A stretch of DNA of 64,000 nucleotides from CBDCFT01 sp965216365. GTDB taxonomy: Bacteria; Pseudomonadota; Gammaproteobacteria; Arenicellales; CBDCFT01. Numbering within the stretch: position 1 is the first letter of the stretch; the number at the start of each line of letters is the position of its first letter. Positions 1-6,796 of the stretch are shown one piece after another. Position numbers and translations under genes: made by a program. The notes beneath the pieces are model-generated. The model worked only from the letters and a program-made list of their open reading frames with translations, was not told the origin of the DNA and did no database searches. Where the stretch lies: NCBI GenBank assembly GCA_965216365.1, contig CBDCFT010000049.1:248001-312000 (forward strand), read 5' to 3'.

Positions 1-568
1 AAGTATTTCTATTGTTTTCTATTACCCTCATAACCAATATATAAAATGTTGCTGAAGTGTACTTCAACTCGAATGCTCTATGGGTTATCTTAAAATGATA
101 TTTACCCTGAGCGGTAGCATTCGCCGTTTTCACCTGTATGTGAAAATACGCGTTGTCTTTACTAGCAACTATGTCAATTCCATCATCTACTGTCATTGAT
201 GATGCATTGAATCCGAAGAAGAGAAGCTCAGACATAACAGAATACTCTCCAGCTTTACCAGTAAACTGGGTGGTCACTCGCGGTTGTTCTGGAACCTTGA
301 CTGATTTAGATATACTGCGTCTCGCTATTTTTAATTTGTATATTCCTCGTTTGAATCCACCGCTTTTGTTCTTTACTTTTGAGAAAAGAGCTTCTCCGCG
401 CTTCTTCTTGACATTCGCTGCCAAAGTCGAGCCAACGCGGCCAATCATCGCTTCCATGCTCTCGTATGGGTTTCCGTATTTCTTACTTACCTCTGATGCA
501 ATATCTGAAACGTGCATCTGCTTCTTATGTTCCGCTGCCACCTCAACGATTTGATCAATTAGCTTCAT
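1..568 (-). CDS. Partial winged-helix/PD-(D/E)xK nuclease-like protein, probable first integron cassette gene
   Basis: Minus-strand reading frame open from an ATG at 566-568, with a GGGAAG ribosome site just upstream, to the window edge, so the C-terminus is missing (189 residues seen). Residues 1-75 resemble a HARE-HTH-like winged helix of the kind fused to restriction enzymes. Residues 105-165 look like a PD-(D/E)xK nuclease core: GEYSVMSELL (Glu114), then GID (Asp132), then QVK (Lys147), spaced as in the Mrr/VSR-like superfamily. The function is inferred to be DNA cleavage or restriction; no substrate is known. It is transcribed away from the integron integrase gene, the expected orientation of a first gene cassette. 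The AT-rich codon use differs from the core genes downstream. The plus-strand frame over 153-554 is its antisense shadow. Confidence 0.72.
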   Translation of the reverse strand, partial: MKLIDQIVEVAAEHKKQMHVSDIASEVSKKYGNPYESMEAMIGRVGSTLAANVKKKRGEALFSKVKNKSGGFKRGIYKLKIARRSISKSVKVPEQPRVTTQFTGKAGEYSVMSELLFFGFNASSMTVDDGIDIVASKDNAYFHIQVKTANATAQGKYHFKITHRAFELKYTSATFYILVMRVIENNRNT

Positions 569-622
569 GTCTTCCCTATATCTCCGTTTCTTCCGTATAT
601 TTCCGTGAGGTATAACAGTGAG

Positions 623-666
623 TAGACAGCACATTGCTGTGTTTTAACACAGCATGTTGCTGTCTA
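623..666. repeat. 44-bp imperfect palindrome in the integron leader
   Basis: The arms TAGACAGC and GCTGTCTA at the ends, together with the central CTGTGTT/TTAACACAG pairing, can fold into one long hairpin with a bulged middle. It lies between the integrase start and the first cassette gene, where attI would be expected. The ends do not match the RYYYAAC/GTTRRRY boxes of attC sites, so I do not call it an attC. It may be a terminator-like or protein-binding hairpin in the cassette leader. Confidence 0.5.
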
Positions 667-747
667 TCCCGTAAAATTGAACGAAGTAATTTCGTCATAA
701 GTTACCGCTTCGTTTGTTCTTTATCATTTATTAACAATAAGTTAGGG

Positions 748-775
748 ATTATATCTCAAATTGTCGTTAGTAAAG
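748..775 (-). promoter_or_regulatory. Candidate cassette promoter (Pc)
   Basis: On the minus strand there is a perfect TATAAT -10 box (748-753), with CTTTAC as a weak -35 box (770-775) and a 16-bp spacer. It points at the cassette gene starting at 568 and lies between it and the integrase gene, as Pc promoters do in integrons. The 290 bases between 569 and 858 otherwise hold the palindrome at 623-666, the LexA box, and no gene. The attI site must be in this stretch, but I cannot fix its position. Confidence 0.4.
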
Positions 776-816
776 GCCGGGCAGGGAAACGCAGCAACTT
801 GCGTCGTTATTCAATA

Positions 817-838
817 TAACTGTATATTTTTACAGTAT
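817..838 (+). promoter_or_regulatory. LexA operator (SOS box) of the intI-lexA unit
   Basis: CTGT (820-823), eight A/T bases, then ACAG (832-835), with flanking A/T pairs, is a full match to the gammaproteobacterial LexA box. It lies about 20 bp upstream of the integrase start at 859. LexA control of integron integrases is established in several proteobacteria. Here lexA itself is downstream in the same direction and has no box of its own directly in front of it. Confidence 0.85.
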
Positions 839-1734
839 CCTTTATATCACCCAACCGAATGCCTCGAAAATCACCATTACTCGAAGACGTGCGCCAGGCT
901 ATTCGCATAAGGCACTATAGCACGCGGACCGAAAAATCCTATTTGTATTGGGTACGACAATACATACTTTTTCATGGAAAAATTCATCCAGCAAACCTGG
1001 CCGAACGGGATGTTGCGCAGTACCTTTCTTTTTTAGCTCAAAAAAGGCGCGTTTCCGCAAGCACGCAGAATCAAGCACTGAATGCCCTAGTGTTTTTATA
1101 CCGGAATGTTTTATTTCGTCCTTTAGGCAATATTCAAGGAGCGGTTCGCGCAAAGCGGCCTGAACGTATTCCATCGATTCTTACACCTGAGGAGGTTAAA
1201 TCAGTGTTGGGTCAGTTACATGGCGTCCATTGGATTATAGGCGGCTTGCTCTATGGATCGGGACTGCGTCTATTGGAGTGTTTGCGGTTACGTGTTAAAG
1301 ATTTGGACTTTCACTACAAAACCATCACCATTCGTGAAGGGAAAGGAGCTAAAGATAGAGTTGTGACTTTTCCATTTATGTTGCATCAACCCATTCTTAA
1401 CCATCTTGCACAAGTTAAACAAACACATGAACACGACTTGGCTTTAGGTTATGGCGAAGCGAAACTCCCCTTTGCATTAGATCGAAAGTATCCCAACGCC
1501 GGGAAACAATGGGGTTGGCAGTACGTATTTCCCGCGACGCGGCGGGCAGTGGATCCTGACTCGGATGTTATAAGAAGGCATTATATTCACTTAACTGCAA
1601 TTCAACGGCAAATTCGATTAGCCGCTAGACAATGCAATATTACACGTCCGGTGGGTTGTCACACACTCAGGCATTCCATTGCAACGCATCTTCTTGAAAA
1701 TGGCGCGGATATTAGAACGGTTCAGGACCAGCTT

Positions 1735-2043
1735 GCCCCGTTAGAAAATATCGCGGCATGACATTTTTCTATATTTACGTACTTGAAAGTGAAAAAGATG
1801 GTCTGTGGTATACAGGTTACACTGATAACCTACGACGACGAATGGCGGAGCATGATAAAGGAAGTACCGCATCTACCAAATCCAGACGCCCTTGGAAATT
1901 AATCTACTATGAAGCGTGCCTTGATCAAAAAGACGCTTTGGCAAGAGAGAAATATCTAAAAAGTGGTATGGGCAAGAGATATTTAAGAAATCGGATTAAG
2001 TTTCATACGAAACACTGTCGTGAATAATTTTCTAACGGGGCGG
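1735..2043 (+). mobile_element. 309-bp GIY-YIG micro-element with 15-bp terminal inverted repeats
   Basis: The left end, GCCCCGTTAGAAAAT (1735-1749), and the right end, ATTTTCTAACGGGGC (2027-2041), are perfect inverted repeats. Removing 1735-2043 (103 codons) restores the integrase reading ...VQDQL-GHKDIRTT... exactly in frame, so the boundaries are set by the host gene to within one or two bases. Nearly all of the inside is one GIY-YIG nuclease ORF. No transposase, target duplication or intron core is visible, and there is too little non-coding sequence for a group I or group II intron. Insertion into the most conserved codons of an integrase is what a homing-type nuclease would do. The mobility mechanism is inference. 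Confidence 0.8.
1758..2027 (+). CDS. Stand-alone GIY-YIG endonuclease inside intI
   Basis: 89 residues forming a single GIY-YIG domain. It has the YIY and YTG strand motifs (residues 5-7 and 18-20), the arginine-rich helix LRRRMAEH with a candidate catalytic Arg, YYEA with Glu52, and the basic tail KYLKSGMGKRYL seen in small UPF0213/Uri-type GIY-YIG proteins. The family makes single- or double-strand DNA cuts in repair, restriction and homing. The ATG overlaps the premature integrase stop as ATGA, so translation is probably coupled to the host gene. The stop codon touches the right inverted repeat. It has no extra DNA-binding domain, so any site specificity must come from the domain itself or a partner. 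Confidence 0.9.
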   Translation: MTFFYIYVLESEKDGLWYTGYTDNLRRRMAEHDKGSTASTKSRRPWKLIYYEACLDQKDALAREKYLKSGMGKRYLRNRIKFHTKHCRE

Positions 2044-2219
2044 GGGCACAAGGATATACGCACAACGCAAACCTATCTGCATGTGATGGAACGAGGAGCC
2101 AATGGCGTGCAAAGTCCTTTGGATCGTCTCATTGATACAAAACAAGGCAGTGTGAGCGCGGCAAACGCAAATGTCGTCCCACTTAGAAGCGCGATGTAAC
2201 TTTATACTTGCAAATTGAA

Positions 2220-2828
2220 ATGCAGAATTTAACCAAACGCCAGACGCAAGTCTTCGAAATGATTCGTGGGTATATCGAGCAAGAGGGTATGCCACCCACA
2301 CGCATGGATATTTGTGAATACTTTGGGTTCCGCTCACCCACGGCGGCGGAAGATCATTTAAAAGCATTGGAGCGGAAAGGTGTTATCAGTTTACAAGGTG
2401 GTACATCTCGTGGTATTCAACTGGCGGACGAATTTCTGCAATCCGGATTACCGGTAGTTGGACGTGTTGCGGCAGGTTCTCCCATTTTGGCGGAAGAACA
2501 CATCGAGGATTATTTCGATTTGGAACGCTCGCAATTCAAGCCACGCGCGGATTTTTTACTGCGCGTACGCGGTCACAGCATGCGCGACATTGGTATTTTG
2601 AATAACGATTTGCTCGCCGTACATCGTACGAACGAAGTGCGCAGTGGTCAGGTAATTGTTGCGCGGTTGGAAGACGAGGTAACGGTTAAACGGTTTCGCC
2701 GCCGGGGGAACAAAGTCACTTTGCTTGCGGAGAATCCTGAGTTTGATCCGATTGAAGTAAACCTGCATGACGAAGATTTTTTTATTGAAGGTTTAGCGGT
2801 TGGCGTTGTAAGGAACCGGGTTTCGTAA
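2220..2828 (+). CDS. lexA: LexA repressor
   Basis: 202 residues, the usual LexA length. The N-terminal winged helix has PPTRMDI and FRSPTAAEDHLKAL, close to the gamma-type recognition helix. The autocleavage site is Ala85-Gly86 (VAAG), with Ser120 (GHSM) and Lys157 (VTVK) forming the self-cleaving dyad. It represses SOS genes and is inactivated by RecA-stimulated self-cleavage. I chose the ATG at 2220; a TTG at 2208 would add four residues. Only 20 bases separate it from the end of intI and no LexA box lies in between, so it is likely co-transcribed with intI from the box at 817-838. Whether this is the cell's only LexA cannot be told here. Confidence 0.95.
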   Translation: MQNLTKRQTQVFEMIRGYIEQEGMPPTRMDICEYFGFRSPTAAEDHLKALERKGVISLQGGTSRGIQLADEFLQSGLPVVGRVAAGSPILAEEHIEDYFDLERSQFKPRADFLLRVRGHSMRDIGILNNDLLAVHRTNEVRSGQVIVARLEDEVTVKRFRRRGNKVTLLAENPEFDPIEVNLHDEDFFIEGLAVGVVRNRVS

Positions 2829-2831
2829 CCA

Positions 2832-2854
2832 TTCGCGAGCAAGCTCGCTCCTAC
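2832..2854. repeat. REP-like palindrome, copy 1
   Basis: The sequence GCGAGCAAGCTCGCTCCTAC after lexA is the core of a repetitive extragenic palindrome of the kind common in gammaproteobacteria. A second, slightly diverged copy in the same orientation lies at 55,179-55,202. It sits between convergent genes (lexA and the liv operon). Confidence 0.6.
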
Positions 2855-2923
2855 TCAAACCCGAAACAGAAGTTAAAAGTTGAAAATAATTCTGACCGAC
2901 AAATATTATCTGCACACCGCAGA

Positions 2924-3793
2924 TTAGCCACCGAGAAATAACCGCCCTACTTCAGGGTTTTCAAGTAATTCGTCGCCGGACCCGGCGATAGCTGTTTCGC
3001 CGGACACGAGAACGTAACCGATGTCCGCAAATTCCAGTCCTTTCTTGGCATTTTGTTCAACCATGATGATGGTTTTGCCTTCGGCATGTTGCAGATCATC
3101 GAGAATTTCGAACACCATATCGATGAATCGTGGTTCCAAACCAATTGAAGGTTCGTCTACAAGTAACACGGTTGGGTTCATCACCAGGGCACGGGAGATT
3201 TCCAACAATCGGCGCTCACCGCCAGATAGCACTTTGGCTTGGTGTTTACGTCGCATTGCAAGGCGGTCGTATTTTGCGAAAACTTTTTCTGCGGCCTCTT
3301 TTGCCTGGTCGGTGGTATCCATGAGATAACCACCCATCCATAAATTTTCCTCTACCGTCATGTCCGGGAAAACGGATTTATCCTGCAAGATGTAAGCAAT
3401 GCCGGTTTCTTTCAATTTTAGATTGGAACTCAATTGAGTTACATCGCGCGCTGCACTATTGGTGCCCACAGTAATCTTGCCGGAATAAATATTAGTAAAA
3501 CCGAATATGGAATGTAAAACTGTAGACTTACCGGCACCGTTTGGGCCAATCAAACACAGCGACTGTCCTTTACCCACCTTCAGATTGAAATCGTGCAGGA
3601 TTTGCATTTTTCCGTAGCCGGCCCGCAAATTATCGATGCTGACCGCTAACTCGTCGCCCGCTAGTGCCGTAATTTTTTCGAGCGAAACCCCGTCGCCAAG
3701 TTTTGACGCTTGCCGTACGACTTCTTCAACCGAAATAACGGTCTCGACGGAACCGCCGTGGTAGCCACTGGCTTTTTTATGGTCGTCGCTCAT
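2924..3793 (-). CDS. livF: Branched-chain amino acid-type ABC importer, ATPase (LivF-like)
   Basis: 289-residue ATPase with Walker A GPNGAGKST, signature LSGGERRLLEIS and Walker B VLLVDEP. It is the second of the two ATPases typical of the LivFGHM/Urt importers of the HAAT family. It powers uptake of branched-chain or other polar amino acids, amides or urea; the substrate cannot be read from sequence. About 45 residues precede the ABC domain, longer than the usual LivF (about 235 residues). It is the last gene of the livKHMGF-ordered minus-strand operon, separated from livG by a 181-base gap containing a repeat. Confidence 0.88.
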   Translation of the reverse strand: MSDDHKKASGYHGGSVETVISVEEVVRQASKLGDGVSLEKITALAGDELAVSIDNLRAGYGKMQILHDFNLKVGKGQSLCLIGPNGAGKSTVLHSIFGFTNIYSGKITVGTNSAARDVTQLSSNLKLKETGIAYILQDKSVFPDMTVEENLWMGGYLMDTTDQAKEAAEKVFAKYDRLAMRRKHQAKVLSGGERRLLEISRALVMNPTVLLVDEPSIGLEPRFIDMVFEILDDLQHAEGKTIIMVEQNAKKGLEFADIGYVLVSGETAIAGSGDELLENPEVGRLFLGG

Positions 3794-3882
3794 TGGTTAG
3801 TTTGAATCTGGGCTTGTTGATATGATTGGATTTTGGCGCGCAGGAGATATTGTGCGTTCTTCGAACGCGATTTTTTCTACTG

Positions 3883-3905
3883 GACTCCCGCCTTCGCGGG
3901 AGTGA
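3883..3905. repeat. Short palindromic repeat between livG and livF
   Basis: ACTCCCGCCTTCGCGGGAGT forms a perfect 8-bp stem with a CTTC loop. This is a widespread proteobacterial interspersed palindrome. It lies in the only large gap between the distal genes of the operon and could act as an mRNA-stabilising or terminating hairpin. Confidence 0.55.
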
Positions 3906-3974
3906 CCAAGTTTGGATCCTTCTGTCATCCTGGTTAGAAACCAGGCAACTGCACATATTATCTGTCAATTTTCA

Positions 3975-4721
3975 TTAATGCGCGCCTAAATAGGCGTCGA
4001 TAACGCGTTGGTCATTTTGCACTTCATCCGGTGTACCACTGGCCAGCAACTCGCCATGAGCAAGACAATAAATCGATTCCGCCAGGTTCATAATGACACG
4101 CATGTTGTGCTCGATAACAAATAATGTAATTCCAAATTCTTCGTTGGCGCGCTTTAACCGGTCGATCAATCCATTAATCAAGGTTGGATTGATTCCCGCC
4201 GTGGGTTCATCGAGCAGTAAAACCGTCGGTTCGTTCATCAGTGCCATCGCAAACTCCAACAGCTTTTGCTGCCCAAAAGATAAATCCCCCGCGATGAGGT
4301 AACGCTTTTGATACAGACCGACAAACTCGAGCAGGTGTTCGGCTTTTTCGGTCAGGTCAGTGGGATATTTACGAAACATATCGAAAAACGTTGCATTCCG
4401 ATGGGGCACCGAAATCAGCATGTTTTTCACGCAATCCATATCCGCATAAATGCGTGTTTGCTGAAACGTGCGCAGCATTCCCAGACGCGCAATCTGCTGG
4501 ACCCGCAACTGCGATATTTCCTTGCCCTGGTATTTGATCGACCCGCTGTCGATTGGATGGTAGCCGACGATGGAATTGAACAATGTGGTTTTACCGGATC
4601 CGTTCGGGCCGATGAGTCCGGTTATTTTCCCTTGCGGAACATCCAGCGAAATATCGGTATTCGCCACAACACCGCCAAACGATTTGCTGACATTGCTCAC
4701 TTCAATGGTCGGCGTAGTCAC
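3975..4721 (-). CDS. livG: Branched-chain amino acid-type ABC importer, ATPase (LivG-like)
   Basis: 248 residues with Walker A GPNGSGKTT, signature LSFGQQKLLEFA and Walker B VLLLDEPTAG, plus the long insert after the Q-loop that marks LivG rather than LivF. It forms the ATPase pair of the importer with the LivF-like protein. It begins with GTG at 4721, whose GTGA overlaps the livM stop, so the two genes are translationally coupled. It acts on the cytoplasmic face of the inner membrane. Confidence 0.9.
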   Translation of the reverse strand: MTTPTIEVSNVSKSFGGVVANTDISLDVPQGKITGLIGPNGSGKTTLFNSIVGYHPIDSGSIKYQGKEISQLRVQQIARLGMLRTFQQTRIYADMDCVKNMLISVPHRNATFFDMFRKYPTDLTEKAEHLLEFVGLYQKRYLIAGDLSFGQQKLLEFAMALMNEPTVLLLDEPTAGINPTLINGLIDRLKRANEEFGITLFVIEHNMRVIMNLAESIYCLAHGELLASGTPDEVQNDQRVIDAYLGAH

Positions 4722-5779
4722 GGCGATGTCTCCGCTGTCGACTTAACGGAAGCGGTCTCCACCCGCACGCCAAAGTACTCCGGCCAGCGATTGCGTACCC
4801 AACCGACAATGCCTTGTTGAAAATAAACCACGTTAATAATGATTAGCAGACCGAGCGCGATCCATTGCCAACCCAACAGGTAAGTCCAGGTCACTTCTTT
4901 GACAACATGAAACAAGGTTGCGCCGATAACCGGCCCCCACAGCGTGCCCTTGCCACCGAGCAGAGTCATAGCAACCATAAAAATACCGAATGTTACGGTG
5001 GGAAATGCAACCTCGGCTGGCTCGATAAATCCGGTCATATTGCCGAACACCGCGCCCGAGATACCGAGAAAAAATGCCGATATTGACCACGCGACCGTCT
5101 TGTGGCGCTTGGTATGGACGCCCATAGCCTCGGCTTTTTCTTCGTCATCGCGTATCGCATTAATGGCAAGCCCAAAGCGGGTTGAATACAACCAACGTAC
5201 AAACAAGAATGTGACAACCGCCGCGATAAAACACAGAAAGTAGAAGAACAACGAACGCGAATAGGGATCACCAGGATAAACTGGCATAGAAATACCGCTA
5301 CCACCGCCAATCCAACCCCAGGTTGCGAATAATTCCCGCGCTGCCAGTGCGGTGCCCAAAGTTCCTATCGCAAAATAGGGGCCGCGCAAACCAAATAATA
5401 CTGAACTGAATACGATAGCGAGCAGAACACACCCTACCGCTGCCGCGATTGTGCCCAGCAAAAAACCGGTGTAGTACTGGATTGGCGTAAACTTGGCGAT
5501 GGTGCCACCGTGTGCGGATGTGTACTCGCCAACATCATAGAACAAACCCACTTGCACAACGGCACAAATATACATGCCCGCGCCGAAGAAGAAGATGTTA
5601 CCCAACGAGTTGTATCCCATCTGCCCGCCCAGGATGTCCCAGGTTAACGCAAACAAAATCATTATCCACAGCAGCGAGATTTGTACGCGATAGTCCGGGA
5701 ATATATACGGCGCAATAATCCCCACGACTAACACAAGCAGACATATAACGGTTTGCGGAATTGGACGGGTGATATTCAT
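4718..5779 (-). CDS. livM: Branched-chain amino acid-type ABC importer, permease (LivM-like)
   Basis: 353 residues, about eight to ten hydrophobic segments, with the LivM signature region GLRGPYFAIGTLG and the cytoplasmic loop AIRDDEEKAEAMGV that contacts the ATPase. It forms the transmembrane channel with LivH. The start is an ATG at 5777-5779, one base after the livH stop. The C-terminus overlaps livG by four bases. Confidence 0.92.
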   Translation of the reverse strand: MNITRPIPQTVICLLVLVVGIIAPYIFPDYRVQISLLWIMILFALTWDILGGQMGYNSLGNIFFFGAGMYICAVVQVGLFYDVGEYTSAHGGTIAKFTPIQYYTGFLLGTIAAAVGCVLLAIVFSSVLFGLRGPYFAIGTLGTALAARELFATWGWIGGGSGISMPVYPGDPYSRSLFFYFLCFIAAVVTFLFVRWLYSTRFGLAINAIRDDEEKAEAMGVHTKRHKTVAWSISAFFLGISGAVFGNMTGFIEPAEVAFPTVTFGIFMVAMTLLGGKGTLWGPVIGATLFHVVKEVTWTYLLGWQWIALGLLIIINVVYFQQGIVGWVRNRWPEYFGVRVETASVKSTAETSP

Positions 5780-5780
5780 G

Positions 5781-6683
5781 CTATTGCACGACCTGGCGAT
5801 GACGACTGAGTAAAATCTGCCGCCACACTAAAACGGCTACCAATAAACCAACAACGGTAGCCTGCTGAAACTCCGCACCCAACACAAAGCCGCTGTATTG
5901 CTCAGCGACGCCCAAACCGAATGCCGCCAGAATAACGCCGGGCAGGTTACCAAACCCCGCCGCGGTAACGATAACGAATGCGCGGATGGAATGCGGTATG
6001 CCGTAAAACGGTTGAATAACCCAAATCATCGAAATCAAAACACCGGCTGCACCACAAATGGCGGCATTCAGTGAAAACGTAAACGCGTAAACACGATCCG
6101 TGTCAATACCCATTACCCGGGCAGCACGCGCGTCCTGTGCCGTTGCGCGGATCGCCTGACCCATACGGCTCTTTTTCATAAAGATAACCACTATACTGGC
6201 GAGCACCACACACAGTGCGAATGAAATCAGTTTGATGTCCGCTACCGTGACCAGACCATCGAATATAAACCGTGTTTCAAATCCCGATTCTGCGGTTTGT
6301 ACATCCGGGCCGAATGCGAGGTTCAATGCCTGTTGAATGACCAGAGCCAAACCAAATGTCGCCAGCAACGAGGTGAACAAATCGCGCTCGATAACGCGTT
6401 TGATGATCAAATGATAGGTGACCCAACCAAAACCAAACATGAGAACCGTCGCGGGTATCAGCGCAAAGATAGGATGAATGCCATTTTGCGCGAAAACATA
6501 AGCGAAGTAACCACCCATGATGACGAACTCGCCCTGGGAGAGATTTTTGACGTTCATCACCCCCCACACTAACGCCAAACCGTAGGCTGCCAAAGCAAAG
6601 ATCGCGCCGATAAACAAACCATCCAGTAACAACTGCACGTTGAAAATCGGCGCAACTTTTAAGACGGCCAGATTATCCAGCAT
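5781..6683 (-). CDS. livH: Branched-chain amino acid-type ABC importer, permease (LivH-like)
   Basis: 300 residues, highly hydrophobic, with LivH-type motifs: GLIFALAAYGLALVWGV-like start of the first helices, GEFVIMGGYFAY, and the ATPase-contact loop RATAQDARAARVMGI. It pairs with LivM in the membrane. It is preceded by a strong hairpin (6,713-6,751) that separates it from the binding-protein gene. Confidence 0.92.
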   Translation of the reverse strand: MLDNLAVLKVAPIFNVQLLLDGLFIGAIFALAAYGLALVWGVMNVKNLSQGEFVIMGGYFAYVFAQNGIHPIFALIPATVLMFGFGWVTYHLIIKRVIERDLFTSLLATFGLALVIQQALNLAFGPDVQTAESGFETRFIFDGLVTVADIKLISFALCVVLASIVVIFMKKSRMGQAIRATAQDARAARVMGIDTDRVYAFTFSLNAAICGAAGVLISMIWVIQPFYGIPHSIRAFVIVTAAGFGNLPGVILAAFGLGVAEQYSGFVLGAEFQQATVVGLLVAVLVWRQILLSRHRQVVQ

Positions 6684-6712
6684 AGGTGGAACTGAATCCT
6701 GTTAAAGCAAAT

Positions 6713-6751
6713 CCGCACAATTATCCCGGTATGTCCGGGATAATCGTGCGG
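6713..6751 (-). terminator. Intercistronic hairpin after the binding-protein gene
   Basis: A 17-bp stem (one mismatch) with a five-base loop, arms CCGCACAATTATCCCGG and its complement, lies in the 113-base gap between the binding-protein and livH genes. There is no long U tract, so it is more likely a 3' stabiliser or attenuator than a full terminator. Such hairpins usually keep binding-protein mRNA in excess over permease mRNA. Confidence 0.65.
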
Positions 6752-6796
6752 TCAACAGTGAAATATCAGATTATTATTTTTGTTGTGCTTCTGATT

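Larger units (their letters stand above)
859..2199 (+). pseudogene. intI: Integron integrase (tyrosine recombinase), interrupted by a GIY-YIG element
   Basis: Codons 1-292 (859-1734) and a final 51 codons plus stop (2044-2199) join in frame into a normal-length integron integrase of 343 residues. The first part has the catalytic Arg137 (GSGLR), the IntI-specific extra patch around residues 200-225 (KYPNAGKQWGWQYVFP) and the HTLRH motif (His268, Arg271). The detached second part has GHKD and the nucleophile Tyr in TQTYLHV. The 309-bp insertion separates them and brings an in-frame stop at 1759-1761. As read, the first fragment lacks the catalytic tyrosine and should be unable to recombine. It is preceded by a LexA box and followed 20 bases later by lexA. 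Confidence 0.92.

Noticed and set aside
153..554. Plus-strand open frame of 133 codons
   Set aside because: It lies antisense to the nuclease-like gene at 1-568, whose motifs are recognisable; the plus-strand product has none.
1735..2043. Group I or II intron, or gene 60-type ribosome bypass, as the explanation for the insertion
   Set aside because: Outside the ORF and repeats only about ten bases remain, too little for an intron core; a 309-base bypass has no precedent that I know. Kept only as a question in the findings.
1735..2043. The insertion as an integron gene cassette with attC
   Set aside because: The ends are a perfect inverted repeat pair and lack the attC core boxes RYYYAAC and GTTRRRY with inner L boxes.
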